A stretch of 64,000 bases of DNA from Streptosporangium canum (GTDB lineage: Bacteria; Actinomycetota; Actinomycetes; Streptosporangiales; Streptosporangiaceae). Below the pieces are notes generated by a model that did no database searches, had not been told where the DNA came from, and saw only the letters and a list, made by a program, of their open reading frames with translations. The stretch's first letter is position 1, and the number at the start of each line of letters is the position of its first letter. A program made the translations under genes and the position numbers. Of the stretch, positions 18,634 to 28,498 are shown piece after piece. The DNA lies in assembly GCF_900113865.1 (NCBI RefSeq), contig NZ_FOQY01000012.1, forward strand, positions 1 through 64,000, in the 5' to 3' direction.

Positions 18634-19614
18634 ATGGGCGCCTACATGCTGAAGCGGTTGATCAGCAATGTCCTGCTCGTGGCGATCGCCGCGAGCATGG
18701 CGTACTTTCTCGCCGCGACCAGCCTCAACCCCAGGGCCAAATACGAAGGCCGCCAACCGCCGGTGGCGGAGGCGGTCGTCGACGGGGTGCTGGACGACTA
18801 CAACCTCAACGACAAGACGCCGGTCTTCGAGCGTTACGTCACCTGGGTCTCCGGGGTCGTCACGGGCGACCTGGGCAAGACCTGGGAGGGCAAGGAGGTC
18901 AACGGCGAGATGGGCCGGCGCATCGGCGTCAGCCTGCGCCTGCTGCTCATCGGCACGATCGTCGGCTCGGGCATCGGTGTGGCCGTCGGGGCCTACGCCG
19001 CGGTCAGGCAGTACACGATCAGCGACCGGGTGATCGGCGTGACCTCCTTCGTCATCATGGCGATCCCGGTCTTCGTGATCGCGACGATGCTCACCATCGG
19101 GGCGGTCGGGCTCAACAACGCCCTGGGCTTCACACTCCTGGAGTACACCGGCGAGTACACCCCCGGGCTGAGCGGCGGCTGGGAGCAGTTCACCAGCCGG
19201 CTCAATCACCTGATCCTGCCGACGATCTCGCTCTGCCTCGGGCAGATCGCCTTCTACAGCCGGATCCAGCGCAACATGATGCTGGACGTGCTGGGCCAGG
19301 ACTTCGTCCGCACCGCCAGGGCCAAGGGCCTCAGCCGCAGGAAGGCGCTGTTCAAGCACGCGCTGCGGACCGCGCTGATCCCGGCCGCGACCTACTTCGC
19401 CTTCGCCTTCGGCACGCTGCTGACCGGCGCGATCTTCACCGAGAAGATCTTCGGCTGGCACGGCATGGGGGCCTGGCTGGTGGACTCGATCCAGCAGAAC
19501 GACACCAACGCGGTCGCCGCGGTGAGTCTGTTCGCCGCCGTCTGCGTCCTGGTCGCGGGCCTGCTGTCGGACCTCGCCGTGGCCGCTCTCGACCCCCGGG
19601 TCCGGGTGAACTAG
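18634..19614 (+). CDS. Peptide ABC transporter permease, DppB/OppB type
   Basis: Protein of 326 residues from an ATG after GAGGGGAGG; in-frame codons upstream look non-coding. It begins MGAYMLKRLISNVLLVAIAA with the first helix and has about six membrane segments. The EAA-loop region is present as DFVRTARAKGLSRRKALFKH, which contacts the ATPase, and GAIFTEKIFGWHGMG follows. It is one half of the membrane channel for imported oligo- or dipeptides. It is the first gene of a four-gene operon; the next start codon follows its stop directly. Confidence 0.92.
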   Translation: MGAYMLKRLISNVLLVAIAASMAYFLAATSLNPRAKYEGRQPPVAEAVVDGVLDDYNLNDKTPVFERYVTWVSGVVTGDLGKTWEGKEVNGEMGRRIGVSLRLLLIGTIVGSGIGVAVGAYAAVRQYTISDRVIGVTSFVIMAIPVFVIATMLTIGAVGLNNALGFTLLEYTGEYTPGLSGGWEQFTSRLNHLILPTISLCLGQIAFYSRIQRNMMLDVLGQDFVRTARAKGLSRRKALFKHALRTALIPAATYFAFAFGTLLTGAIFTEKIFGWHGMGAWLVDSIQQNDTNAVAAVSLFAAVCVLVAGLLSDLAVAALDPRVRVN

Positions 19615-20454
19615 ATGCGCTCGAAAGTCGTCCTCGCCCGCCTGGCACGCAACCCGCAGGCCCGCTACGGACTCGTCGCCCTCCTGCTGCTCCTGCTGCT
19701 CGCCTACGTCGGCCCCTTCGTCGGCGCCCACACCTGGACCGACAAGGACTTCCTGGCCTTCCTGGAGCCGCCCTCGGCCGAGCACTGGTGGGGCACCACC
19801 CAGATCGGCCAGGACGTCTACGCGGTGACCCTGCGCGGCATGCAGAAGTCGATCGTCATCGGCTTCCTCGTCGCCCTCTTCTCCACCGGCCTCGCCGCCC
19901 TGGTCGGCGCCGCCGCCGGCTACTTCGGCGGGTGGGTGGACAGGGCCCTGATGTGGGGGGCCGACCTGCTGCTCGTGCTGCCCAGCTTCCTGATCATCGC
20001 CATCCTCTCGCCGAACCTCAAGGGCGGCTCGTGGCTCTGGTTCGTGGTCCTGCTCGCGGCCTTCTCCTGGATGATCACCTCCAGGGTGGTGCGGAGCATG
20101 ACGCTCTCCCTGCGGGAGCGGGAGTACATCCTGGCCGCCCGATACATGGGCATCCCCGGCTGGAGGATCATCCTCCGCCACGTCGTGCCGAACCTCTCCT
20201 CCCTGCTGATCATCGACGCCACGCTCAACGTCAGCGCGGCGATCATCGGCGAGGCGTCCCTGTCGTTCTTCGGCTTCGGCGTCCAGCCTCCCGACGTCTC
20301 GCTCGGCACGCTGATCGCGGCGGGTAGCGGGCAGGTCACCGGCTACCCCTGGCTGTTCCTGTTCCCGGCCGGCCTGCTCGTGCTCCTCGTGCTCAGCGTC
20401 AACCTCGTCGGCGACGGCCTGCGCGACGCGCTCGACCCGGGGAGCAACCAGTGA
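19615..20454 (+). CDS. Peptide ABC transporter permease, DppC/OppC type
   Basis: Protein of 279 residues whose ATG directly abuts the stop of the DppB-type gene. It starts [19 protein letters not shown], with helix 1 following, and has the typical family blocks [16 protein letters not shown] (about 57-72) and [20 protein letters not shown] near 216. The EAA loop is visible around [20 protein letters not shown]. It forms the second channel subunit. Its end overlaps an upstream in-frame GTG of the ATPase gene. Confidence 0.92.
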   Translation: MRSKVVLARLARNPQARYGLVALLLLLLLAYVGPFVGAHTWTDKDFLAFLEPPSAEHWWGTTQIGQDVYAVTLRGMQKSIVIGFLVALFSTGLAALVGAAAGYFGGWVDRALMWGADLLLVLPSFLIIAILSPNLKGGSWLWFVVLLAAFSWMITSRVVRSMTLSLREREYILAARYMGIPGWRIILRHVVPNLSSLLIIDATLNVSAAIIGEASLSFFGFGVQPPDVSLGTLIAAGSGQVTGYPWLFLFPAGLLVLLVLSVNLVGDGLRDALDPGSNQ

Positions 20455-20525
20455 ACGAGCGAAGTGAGACGACCCGCGGCCACGGCACGCGGGGCAGGTT
20501 CGACGGGCCATCAGGCGAGGGGAAC

Positions 20526-22586
20526 ATGCCCATCCTCGAGGTGAACGACCTCAACGTCACCTTCCGCGGCGGCATCAAGGCCGTCCGGGGGGTGAGCTAC
20601 CAGCTCGGTCAGGGCGAGGTCCTCGGCATCGTCGGCGAGTCCGGCTCCGGCAAGTCGGTGACCTCGCTGGCGGTGATGGGCCTGCTCCCGCCCGGCGCCG
20701 AGGTCAGCGGCTCGGTCAAGCTGCACGGCAGGGAACTGCTCGACATGCCGGAGGACGAGCTCATCGGGCTCCGCGGCAAGACCATCGGAATGATCTTCCA
20801 GGACCCGCTGTCGGCCTTCACCCCCGTCTACACCATCGGCGACCAGATCGCCGAGGCCGTGCGGATCCACCAGAAGATCGGCAAGGACAAGGCGGCCAAG
20901 CGGGCGGTCGAGCTGCTGGACCTGGTCGGCATCCCGCACCCGGACGTGCGGGCCAAGGCGTTCCCGCACGAGTTCTCCGGCGGCATGCGGCAGCGCGCCA
21001 TGATCGCCATGGCCATCGCCAACGACCCCGACGTGCTGATCTGCGACGAGCCGACCACCGCGCTCGACGTCACCATCCAGGCCCAGGTCCTGGAGGTGCT
21101 CAAGACCGCGCAGCGGGAGACCGGCGCCGGCATCGTGATGATCACGCATGACCTCGGGGTCGTCGCCGGCATCGCCGACCGGGTGCTGGTCATGTACGCC
21201 GGCAAGCCGGTCGAGCTCGGCACCGTGGACGAGATCTACTACCGTCCGCGCCAGCCGTACACGATGGGCCTGCTCGCCTCGATCCCGCGCATGGACCGCC
21301 CGACCGCCCGGCTCATCCCCATCGACGGCAACCCGCCCTCACCCGCGGCGCTGCCGCCGGGCTGCCCGTTCGCGCCCCGCTGCCCGATGAGGGTCAGCGC
21401 CTGCGACGAGGCGGAGCCCGACCTGGAGCGGATCGGACCCGGCACCCGGATGTCGGCCTGCATCCGCTCGCACGAGATCGAGCTCAAGGGCCTCGACGGC
21501 GCCACGATCTACCCGGTGCCCGAGGCGCCCGCCGAGACGGCCGAACCCCGGCCGCGCGCCGAGCGCGACACCGTGCTCAGCGTCGAGAACATGATCCGGC
21601 ACTACCCGCTCATGAAGGGCGCGGTGTTCAAGCGCCGGGTCGGCACCGTGCACGCGGTGGACGGCATCAGCTTCGACGTCGCCGAGGGCGAGACGCTCGC
21701 CCTGGTCGGCGAGTCGGGCTGCGGCAAGACCACCACCCTCCAGCAGATCATGCAGTTGGAGGCGCCCCAGGGCGGCACCGTCGTCGTGCTCGGCAAGGAC
21801 AGCGCCACGCTGGCCAGAGCCGACCGCAAGGCGCTCCGCCGGGACCTGCAGATCGTCTTCCAGGACCCGATGGCCGCGCTCGACCCGCGCATGCCGGTCG
21901 GCGACATCCTCGCCGAGCCGCTCCGCGCGCACGGCCACAAGGACATCGGCGCCCGGATCGCCGAGCTGCTCAGCCTGGTGGGCCTGGACCCGAGCCACGC
22001 CCAGCGCTACCCGCAGCACTTCTCCGGCGGCCAGCGCCAGCGCATCGGCATCGCCCGCGCACTGGCCCTGGAGCCCCGGCTGATCGTGCTCGACGAGCCG
22101 GTGTCGGCACTCGACGTGTCCATCCAGGCGGGTGTGATCAACCTGCTGGAGGACCTGAAGGTCAGGCTCGGCCTGTCCTACCTGTTCGTCGCGCACGACC
22201 TGTCGGTGGTCCGGCACCTCGCGGACCGGATCGCCGTCATGTATCTCGGCAGGATCGCCGAGATCGGCACGGTCGACGAGGTGTACGGCAGGCCCGCCCA
22301 CCCCTACACGCGGGCGCTGCTGTCGGCGATCCCGCTGCCCGACCCCGATCTGGAGCGCTCACGCGAGCGGATCCTGCTCGAAGGCGACCTGCCCAGCCCG
22401 GCCGACCCCCCGTCGGGCTGCCGCTTCCGCACCCGCTGTCCCAAGCGCGCCCTGCTGGGTGCGGAGGAGGCACGCAGGTGCGCCGAGGAAGAGCCCTCTG
22501 TTGTACGGCTCGCGCCCGTCGTCGATCACGGCGCCGCCTGCCACTACCCCGAAGAGGCCGAGGTCGTCGTGACCTCGCGTCACTGA
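20526..22586 (+). CDS. Fused dual peptide ABC ATPase (DppD-DppF type)
   Basis: Protein of 686 residues if translation begins at [13 protein letters not shown] after GAGGGGAAC. A GTG at 20451 would add 25 non-conserved residues. Two complete ATPase modules are fused. Module 1 has GESGSGKS near residue 37, a [13 protein letters not shown] signature and [10 protein letters not shown]; module 2 has GESGCGKTT near 396, [13 protein letters not shown] and [10 protein letters not shown]. Each ends in the oligopeptide-type C-terminal cysteine motif (PGCPFAPRC and SGCRFRTRC). The fusion supplies both nucleotide-binding sites for the transporter in one chain. Confidence 0.93.
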   Translation: MPILEVNDLNVTFRGGIKAVRGVSYQLGQGEVLGIVGESGSGKSVTSLAVMGLLPPGAEVSGSVKLHGRELLDMPEDELIGLRGKTIGMIFQDPLSAFTPVYTIGDQIAEAVRIHQKIGKDKAAKRAVELLDLVGIPHPDVRAKAFPHEFSGGMRQRAMIAMAIANDPDVLICDEPTTALDVTIQAQVLEVLKTAQRETGAGIVMITHDLGVVAGIADRVLVMYAGKPVELGTVDEIYYRPRQPYTMGLLASIPRMDRPTARLIPIDGNPPSPAALPPGCPFAPRCPMRVSACDEAEPDLERIGPGTRMSACIRSHEIELKGLDGATIYPVPEAPAETAEPRPRAERDTVLSVENMIRHYPLMKGAVFKRRVGTVHAVDGISFDVAEGETLALVGESGCGKTTTLQQIMQLEAPQGGTVVVLGKDSATLARADRKALRRDLQIVFQDPMAALDPRMPVGDILAEPLRAHGHKDIGARIAELLSLVGLDPSHAQRYPQHFSGGQRQRIGIARALALEPRLIVLDEPVSALDVSIQAGVINLLEDLKVRLGLSYLFVAHDLSVVRHLADRIAVMYLGRIAEIGTVDEVYGRPAHPYTRALLSAIPLPDPDLERSRERILLEGDLPSPADPPSGCRFRTRCPKRALLGAEEARRCAEEEPSVVRLAPVVDHGAACHYPEEAEVVVTSRH

Positions 22587-22607
22587 CGACCCCTGTTGGA
22601 GGAACAC

Positions 22608-24314
22608 GTGAAGGTTGGTTACAAGGCCATCGGCGGAGCCGCGCTCCTGGCCATGGCCCTCACCGCCTGCGCCGGCGGCGGCGGCGCCGACAAGCCCAAG
22701 GCCGCGTCGAGCGAGGCCGCCAAGGAGCAGGCCGCCACGATCCCCGGTAGCACGATCAACCCCGTCGCCTACGACCAGGTGGCCGACGGCGGCACGCTGA
22801 AGCTCGCGCTCGGCCTGTGGCAGACCCAGTGGAACTACAACCAGGTCAACGGCACCAACGCCAGCACCGACGACGTGATCGAGCCGATCCTCCCGCTCGT
22901 CTCCATCGCCAACGACAAGGCCGAGGTCGTCAACAACCCCGACTACGTCACCGAGTGGAAGATGGAGCTCACCGGGGGCAAGCAGGTCGTCACCTACAAG
23001 ATCCACGAAAAGGCCACGTGGTCGGACGGCACGCCGATGACCTACAAGGACTTCCAGGCCCAGTGGAAGGCCCTGAACGGCTCCGACAAGAAATACCAGG
23101 TCTCCTCGACCGACGGCTACGACCGGGTCGAGTCGGTGGAGAAGGGCGCCACCGACAAGGACGTGGTGGTGACCTTCGCCAAGAACTTCCCGGACTGGCC
23201 GGCCATGTTCTCGCCGCTCTACCCCGCCTCGACGAACGAGACGCCCGAGGCGTTCAACAAGGGCTGGATCGACAAGCTCCCGGTCACGGCGGGCCCGTTC
23301 AAGGTCGAGTCCGTCGACCAGACCAGCAAGACCGCCACGCTCGTCCGCGATGACAAGTGGTGGGGGCAGAAGGCCAAGCTCGACAAGGTCATCTTCCGGA
23401 CCATCGAGGACACCGCCAAGCTGAACGCCTTCGCCAACGGCGAGATCGACGCGGTCGAGATCCCGGCGAGCGCCTCCGACCTCAAGCGGGCCAAGGGGGT
23501 GCCGGACGTCGACATCCGCAAGGCGGCCGCCCCGAACTGGCGCCACTTCACCGTCAACGGCTCCAGCGAGTTCCTCAAGGACAAGTCGGTCCGTCAGGCC
23601 GTCCAGCTCGGCATCAACCGCGAGGTGATCGCCCAGTCCGACCTCAAGGACATGGACTGGCCGATCCAGACGCTCAACAACCACCTGTACATGAACACCC
23701 ACAAGGGCTACGTGGACAACTCCGGTGAGCTGGGCAAGTACAACCCGGAGAAGGCCAAGCAGCTCCTGGACGCCGCCGGCTGGAAGCAGGAGGGCGAGTA
23801 CCGCAAGAAGGACGGCAAGGAGTTCGCGATCCGCTTCACCGTCCCGTCCTCCCTGCCCACCGCCAAGCAGGAGGGTGAGCTTACCCAGGCGATGCTGAAG
23901 GAGATCGGCATCAAGGTCACCGTCGAGCCGGTCCCGGTCGACAAGTTCTTCGACGACTTCATCATCCCCGGCAACTTCGACATCGTGCCGTTCTCCTGGC
24001 TGGGCACGCCGTTCCCGAACGGCGCCCTGCCGCAGATCTACAAGTCGCCCGTCAGCGCCGAGAACTTCGGCAGCAACTTCCCCCGGGTCGGCACCCCCGA
24101 GCTGGACAAGCTGATCGACCAGGCCGCGGGCGAGATGGACCCGGCCAAGGCGATCGAGCTGGGCAACCAGGCCGACAAGATGATCTGGGACCTGGTCCAC
24201 ACCATTCCGATGTACCAGCGCCCCGACATCTACGCGACCAAGAAGAACCTGGCCAACTACGGCTCCTTCGGGTACGCCGACAAGAGCTGGGCCTCCATCG
24301 GCTTCACCAAGTAG
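22608..24314 (+). CDS. Peptide ABC transporter substrate-binding lipoprotein (family 5)
   Basis: Protein of 568 residues from a GTG after GGAGGA; the TTG four codons earlier lies inside the ribosome site. The signal peptide ends in the lipobox LTAC, so the protein is lipid-anchored outside the membrane. The family 5 extracellular binding fold is seen in the YKIHEKATWSDGTPMTYKDF and LGTPFPNGALPQIYKSP segments. It captures peptides and delivers them to the permease pair encoded just upstream. It is the last gene of the operon, whereas the binding protein usually comes first. Confidence 0.92.
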   Translation: MKVGYKAIGGAALLAMALTACAGGGGADKPKAASSEAAKEQAATIPGSTINPVAYDQVADGGTLKLALGLWQTQWNYNQVNGTNASTDDVIEPILPLVSIANDKAEVVNNPDYVTEWKMELTGGKQVVTYKIHEKATWSDGTPMTYKDFQAQWKALNGSDKKYQVSSTDGYDRVESVEKGATDKDVVVTFAKNFPDWPAMFSPLYPASTNETPEAFNKGWIDKLPVTAGPFKVESVDQTSKTATLVRDDKWWGQKAKLDKVIFRTIEDTAKLNAFANGEIDAVEIPASASDLKRAKGVPDVDIRKAAAPNWRHFTVNGSSEFLKDKSVRQAVQLGINREVIAQSDLKDMDWPIQTLNNHLYMNTHKGYVDNSGELGKYNPEKAKQLLDAAGWKQEGEYRKKDGKEFAIRFTVPSSLPTAKQEGELTQAMLKEIGIKVTVEPVPVDKFFDDFIIPGNFDIVPFSWLGTPFPNGALPQIYKSPVSAENFGSNFPRVGTPELDKLIDQAAGEMDPAKAIELGNQADKMIWDLVHTIPMYQRPDIYATKKNLANYGSFGYADKSWASIGFTK

Positions 24315-24329
24315 CCGCCGGAACCCTCT

Positions 24330-24361
24330 GTGCCCTTCTCCGCTCCGGCGGGGGAGGGCAC
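24330..24361 (+). terminator. Terminator of the peptide ABC operon
   Basis: GTGCCCTTCTCC pairs, with G-T wobbles, with GGGGAGGGCAC around a short GC loop, 15 bases after the operon's last stop. A second weaker hairpin (CCGGGACC/GGTCCCGG) follows. Confidence 0.65.
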
Positions 24362-24417
24362 TGCCGTCTCACCCCGTCCGGTCCGGGACCCGCCCCGTGA
24401 GGTCCCGGGAGCGGGGC

Positions 24418-24663
24418 TCAGGAGAAGGCCACGCGGCGCTGGAGGGGGTAGACGTTCTCCTGGAGGTCCTGGGTCAGCGCGTCGGCGCATTCCGGGCAGG
24501 CGAACAGGGCCCCGTCGTCGGGCAGGCGCCCGATCCTGATCCGTGGGCGGGGCCATTTCTTGTGGCAGGCCACGCAGGCGTCGCCCTCACGCTGGGTGCG
24601 GGTCAGGCCCTCAGGATCGAATGTCAGCATGTTCTGCGCCGTTCTGTTCGGCCCCCAGTTCAT
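24418..24663 (-). CDS. Small CxxC...CxxC (zinc-ribbon-like) protein, 81 residues
   Basis: The product begins MNWGPNRTAQNMLTFDPEG; GGGGGG lies just upstream of the ATG, and an internal ATG 11 codons in is possible. Two cysteine pairs, CVAC and CPEC, 25 residues apart, suggest a four-cysteine zinc site. The segment between them is basic (KKWPRPRIRIGRLP). I do not recognise a named family. It is a single gene convergent with the peptide ABC operon. The word CAGTGGTTAAATCA lies 86-99 bases upstream of its start, on the opposite strand. Confidence 0.6.
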   Translation of the reverse strand: MNWGPNRTAQNMLTFDPEGLTRTQREGDACVACHKKWPRPRIRIGRLPDDGALFACPECADALTQDLQENVYPLQRRVAFS

Positions 24664-24789
24664 CGCGCCCCCCGTCTTGATCGCGCAGTGTCATATCGGA
24701 ACCGTTATAACGCCGCCGCGACCCGTGATCGCTTTGGTAGGTGTCAAGCAGTGGTTAAATCACTTCCTGCCTAGGGGTCATACAGCAGC

Positions 24790-24826
24790 AAAAGGGGCAC
24801 CCGGTCTCAAGCCGGGTGCCCCTTTT
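24790..24826. terminator. Bidirectional intrinsic terminator
   Basis: The stem GGGGCACCCGG/CCGGGTGCCCC is flanked by AAAA on the left and TTTT on the right, so it works on both strands. It serves the leftward gabT gene, whose stop is 16 bases away. Confidence 0.9.
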
Positions 24827-24842
24827 GGGGTGATCTAAACCG

Positions 24843-26195
24843 TCAGACCTCGCTGATGATCTTCTCCAGGATCGCCAGGCCCTCTTCCAGCAGGTGGTCG
24901 GGCATGACCAGCGGCGGCAGGAATCGCAGGACGTTGCCGTAGGTGCCCGCGGTCAGCACGAGCAGGCCCTCGGCGTGGCACCTCTTGGCGATCTCGCCCG
25001 CCGCGGTGGGGTGCGGGTCCTTGGTTCCGGGGACGACCAGCTCGATCGCGATCATGGCGCCGCGGCCGCGCACGTCGCCGATCACCGGGTTCTCGCCGGC
25101 GATGGCGCGCAGCCGGGGGAGCATGACCTCGCCGATGCGGCGGGCCCTGCCGGTCAGATCGTCGGCCTCGATGGTCTCCAGCACGCCCAGCGCCGCCTCG
25201 CAGGCGAGCGGGTTGCCGCCGTAGGTGCCGCCCAGCCCGCCGACGTGAACCTTGTCGAGGAGTTCGGCGCGGCCGGTGACGGCCGCCAGCGGCAGGCCGC
25301 CCGCGATGCCCTTGGCGGTGACGATGATGTCCGGGACGATGCCCTCGTCCTCGCAGGCGAACAGGTCGCCGGTGCGGGAGAAGCCGGTCTGGACCTCGTC
25401 GGCGATGAAGACGATGCCGTTCTCGCGGCAGAACTCCACGATCTTCGGCAGGAAGCCCCTGGCCGGCTCGATGAAGCCGCCCTCGCCGGCGATCGGCTCG
25501 ATCACCACGGCGGCCACGTTCTCCGCGCCGACCTGCTTGGTGATCTGGTCGATGGCCTGGGCGGCCGCCTCCTCCGCGCAGTTCTCCGGGCCGGTGGGCC
25601 AGCGGAAGGGGTAGGCCAGCGGCACCCGGTAGACCTCGGGGGCGAACGGGCCGAACCTGTGCTTGTACGGCATGTTCTTGGCCGTCAGCGACATCGTCAG
25701 CAGGGTCCGGCCGTGGTAGCCGTGGTCGAACACGACGACCGCCTGGCGCCCCGTGGCGTGCCGGGCGACCTTGACCGCGTTCTCCACGGCCTCGGCGCCG
25801 CTGTTGAGCAGGAAGGTGCGCTTGTCATGGTCACCGGGCGTGAGCTCGTTGAGCTTCTCGCAGAGCTGGACGTAGGACTCGTACGGGGTGACCATGAAGC
25901 AGGTGTGGGTGAAGTCCGCGACCTGTTTGCGCACCCGCTCGACCACGCGCGGGGCGGCGTTGCCGACGCTGGTCACCGCGATGCCGGAGCCGAAGTCGAT
26001 CAGCGAGTTGCCGTCGGCGTCGACGACGACACCGCCGCCGGCGTGCGTCACGAAGACCGGCAGCGTGGTGCCGATGCCCTGGGGAACGGCGGCCTGCTTC
26101 CGGGCGAACATCTCGAGGGACTTCGGGCCGGGAATCTCGGTGACGACCCGGCGCTCCTGCGGAAGCGAGGGGCCGCCCTGGGGGACGGTGCTCAT
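24843..26195 (-). CDS. gabT: 4-aminobutyrate--2-oxoglutarate aminotransferase
   Basis: Protein of 450 residues. The GabT signatures are complete: FLLNSGAEAVENAVKVAR near residue 128, FDHGYHGRTLLTMSLT near 156, the cofactor loop IADEVQTGFSRTG with Asp266, and Schiff-base Lys295 in VTAKGIAGGLP. It converts GABA to succinate semialdehyde, and many relatives also accept 5-aminovalerate or putrescine-derived amines. It is divergent from a PucR-family regulator, an arrangement seen for GABA-utilisation genes. A succinate semialdehyde dehydrogenase is not directly linked, although an aldehyde dehydrogenase lies 2.4 kb downstream of the regulator. Confidence 0.93.
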   Translation of the reverse strand: MSTVPQGGPSLPQERRVVTEIPGPKSLEMFARKQAAVPQGIGTTLPVFVTHAGGGVVVDADGNSLIDFGSGIAVTSVGNAAPRVVERVRKQVADFTHTCFMVTPYESYVQLCEKLNELTPGDHDKRTFLLNSGAEAVENAVKVARHATGRQAVVVFDHGYHGRTLLTMSLTAKNMPYKHRFGPFAPEVYRVPLAYPFRWPTGPENCAEEAAAQAIDQITKQVGAENVAAVVIEPIAGEGGFIEPARGFLPKIVEFCRENGIVFIADEVQTGFSRTGDLFACEDEGIVPDIIVTAKGIAGGLPLAAVTGRAELLDKVHVGGLGGTYGGNPLACEAALGVLETIEADDLTGRARRIGEVMLPRLRAIAGENPVIGDVRGRGAMIAIELVVPGTKDPHPTAAGEIAKRCHAEGLLVLTAGTYGNVLRFLPPLVMPDHLLEEGLAILEKIISEV

Positions 26196-26294
26196 ACTGC
26201 GAAGGTATGTCGCACATGCCGGTATGCGGATGATGCACTATGGCAAAATTGCGGATAGCGCTCTGGCCGTAACGTACAAATCCCGGGGGTGGTT
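26196..26294. promoter_or_regulatory. Divergent gabT/PucR control region
   Basis: This 99-bp gap holds both promoters. CATGCCGGTATG at 26215-26226 is a near-perfect palindrome, and GCGGAT occurs twice downstream. The AT-rich CAAAATTG segment is a possible -10 area. The neighbouring PucR-type protein is the natural candidate to bind here. Confidence 0.4.
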
Positions 26295-27752
26295 GTGGCG
26301 CCGACGCTCCGCACCGTCGTGCGACGCCTGCCACTCAAGCTCGGCGTGCTCACCGGACAGGACGCCCTCGACCGGCCGGTGCGCTGGGTGGCGGTCAGCG
26401 AGCTGGAGGACCCGACCCCCTTCCTGGAGGGCGGCGAGCTGGTCCTCACCACCGGCATGCGCCTGGACGCCGGCAACGCCGGGCCGTACGTCGACCGGCT
26501 GGTCGGCAAGGGGGTCACCGGGCTCGGGTTCGGCGTCGGGCTGGGACACGAGGCGATTCCGGCCGGGCTGGTGGAGGCGGCGGCGCGGGCGGGGCTGCCG
26601 CTGATCGAGGTGCCGCGCGACACCCCGTTCGTCGCGATCGGCAAGCTGGTCAGCGACCTGATCGCCGCCGAGCAGTACGACGAGATCAGGCGCGCCTTCG
26701 CCACCCAGGGCCGCCTCACCCGTGCCGCCCTCCTCCCGGAGGGCCCCCGCGCGGTGGTCGACGGCCTGGCCCGGGAGCTCGGAGGCTGGGCCGCCCTGCT
26801 CGACGAGGCGGGAGCCGTACGGCACGCGGCCGGAGCGGGCGCGGGCCGCACCGCCGACCTCCTTCCCGAGCTGGAGCGCCTGCGCAGGCCCGCGGGCGGG
26901 GGCGCGCCCGCGAGCCTGGCACTCTCCACGCCGCGGGAGCACGTCATCGTGCACCCGCTGGGCGCCCGTCGCGTCCGGGGGTTCTTCGCGGTCGGCCTCG
27001 ACCGGCCGTTCACGCCGGTCGCGCACACCGTGGTCAACGCCGCCGGTTCCCTGCTGACGCTCGCCATCGAGCACGGCAGGGAGCACCTGGCGGCCGAGCG
27101 CCGGGTCCGTTCGGCGGTGCTCCGGCTGCTGCTGGCCGGGCAGGTGCGGGCTGCGCAGGAGACGCTGGAACTGCTGGGGGACGGGCTGCCGGGCGGGCCG
27201 CTGGTCGTCCTGGCCGCCGGCGGCGACCAGGAGGCGGTGCTGGAGGCCGCGGGCGACGAGTTCGCGGTGGCCGCCGGCGACCGGACGGTGGTCGTCGTCG
27301 CGGCGGATCGGGCCGAGGACACCGTCCCGGCGCTGCGGGAGCACGGCCCGGTCGGCATCGGCTCCCCGGTCGGCCTCGACGACCTGCGCGCCGGGCTCGA
27401 CCAGGCCGACCGGGCGCTCGCCTCGGCCCGTCGCGCCGCCGAGCCCGTCATGCGCTTCGCCGACCTCGCGGGCCAGGGCCTGCTGTCCCTGCTGGACCCC
27501 GGCATGACCGCGGCGTTCTCCTCGGCGCTGCTCGCCCCGCTGCGCGAGTACGGCTCGCGCGCCGACCTGCTGGAGTCCCTCCGCGCCTACCTGGCCTGCA
27601 ACGGCCACTGGGACGCGGCGGCGCAGCGGCTCGGCGTGCACCGGCACACCCTGCGCTACCGCATGCGCCGGGTCGCCGAGCTTCTCGGCCGCGACCTCGA
27701 CGACCCGGCCGCCCGCGCCGAGCTCTGGGTCGCGCTGGCCGTCACCGAGTGA
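26295..27752 (+). CDS. PucR-family transcriptional regulator (GABA/amine locus)
   Basis: Protein of about 485 residues. I favour the GTG giving VAPTLRTVVRRLPLKLGV, which sits five bases after GGGGG; a GTG two codons earlier is equally in frame. The N-terminal PucR domain covers about residues 5-125 (GGELVLTTGMRLDAG, PLIEVPRDTPFVAIG). The C-terminal HTH_30 covers about 430-485 (LACNGHWDAAAQRLGVHRHT then LRYRMRRVAELLG). It is divergent from gabT and probably activates it in response to GABA or a related amine. Confidence 0.88.
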   Translation: MAPTLRTVVRRLPLKLGVLTGQDALDRPVRWVAVSELEDPTPFLEGGELVLTTGMRLDAGNAGPYVDRLVGKGVTGLGFGVGLGHEAIPAGLVEAAARAGLPLIEVPRDTPFVAIGKLVSDLIAAEQYDEIRRAFATQGRLTRAALLPEGPRAVVDGLARELGGWAALLDEAGAVRHAAGAGAGRTADLLPELERLRRPAGGGAPASLALSTPREHVIVHPLGARRVRGFFAVGLDRPFTPVAHTVVNAAGSLLTLAIEHGREHLAAERRVRSAVLRLLLAGQVRAAQETLELLGDGLPGGPLVVLAAGGDQEAVLEAAGDEFAVAAGDRTVVVVAADRAEDTVPALREHGPVGIGSPVGLDDLRAGLDQADRALASARRAAEPVMRFADLAGQGLLSLLDPGMTAAFSSALLAPLREYGSRADLLESLRAYLACNGHWDAAAQRLGVHRHTLRYRMRRVAELLGRDLDDPAARAELWVALAVTE

Positions 27753-27758
27753 GGCGGC

Positions 27759-27782
27759 CCGGCGTCCCGCGGCGGGCGCCGG
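27759..27782. terminator. Convergent terminator between the PucR and TetR genes
   Basis: CCGGCG(T)CCCGC pairs with GCGGGCGCCGG with a single bulged base. It begins 7 bases after the rightward stop and lies 10 bases from the leftward stop. Confidence 0.6.
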
Positions 27783-27791
27783 AACGGCGGG

Positions 27792-28418
27792 TCAGGGCCT
27801 GTCGACCAGGTAACGGGAGATGGTGGCGTAGGTGACCGCGTCGTAGGTGCGGCTGTCACGCAGATGCCCGGCGCGCTCCAGGCTGATGGCGCCCTGCGCG
27901 GCCGCCCAGAGGGCGTCGGCGATCTTCCTGGGCTGCGTCGGGATGATGTATCCGGCCGAGATGCAGTCGGCGATCACCCGGTCGAGGACGTTGAGCGCCG
28001 CCCGGGCGAGGGTCCGGGCCCGCTCGCTCGGCAGGAATCCGGGGATGGCCCGCTCGAACATCAGGGCGTAGTAGCCGGGTTCGGCCAGCGCGGCCTCCCG
28101 GTAGGCGGGGCCGAGCGCGGTGAGGTGCTCCAGCGCGTTCCTGCGCGCGGGCACCGACTCCAGACGCCGCCGGAACCGCTCGAAACCCTCAAGGTACAGC
28201 GCCTCGGCCAGGCCTTCCTTGCTGCCGAACATGGTGTAGATGACGGTCGTCGAGCATCCGGCCTCGGTGGCGATGCGGCGCATCGACAGGCTTTCGGGGC
28301 CGATGGTGACGAGGAGCTGGCTGGCCACGTCGAGCAGCCTGCCGCGGAGTTCGTCCTGGGTGGCCCGTTCGCCGACCAGATAGGCGCCCTGCAGTCCGCG
28401 CGGCGCCGATGAGGTCAT
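27792..28418 (-). CDS. TetR/AcrR-family regulator (WHG-domain type)
   Basis: Protein of 208 residues. The DNA-binding helix-turn-helix lies at about residues 23-70 (RGRLLDVASQLLVTIGPESL, SMRRIATEAGCSTTVIYTMF, GSKEGLAEALY). The C-terminal half has the layout of the TetR C-terminal WHG domain, with a single hydrophobic ligand pocket. It lies divergent to an aldehyde dehydrogenase gene, separated by 215 bases that contain nested inverted repeats. Control of that gene is a reasonable guess but not shown. Confidence 0.8.
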   Translation of the reverse strand: MTSSAPRGLQGAYLVGERATQDELRGRLLDVASQLLVTIGPESLSMRRIATEAGCSTTVIYTMFGSKEGLAEALYLEGFERFRRRLESVPARRNALEHLTALGPAYREAALAEPGYYALMFERAIPGFLPSERARTLARAALNVLDRVIADCISAGYIIPTQPRKIADALWAAAQGAISLERAGHLRDSRTYDAVTYATISRYLVDRP

Positions 28419-28498
28419 GCGGCCACACCCTTCCGCTCTCGGGGTTGCATTTGATGACTTAGCCAGGGCGGCGATCCTTCAAACCGTCGCCATATAAG

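Noticed and set aside
18541-20511. A 656-codon antisense frame over the peptide permeases
   Set aside because: Composition of Gly, Glu, Asp, His and Arg without motifs; the sense strand has complete permease genes.
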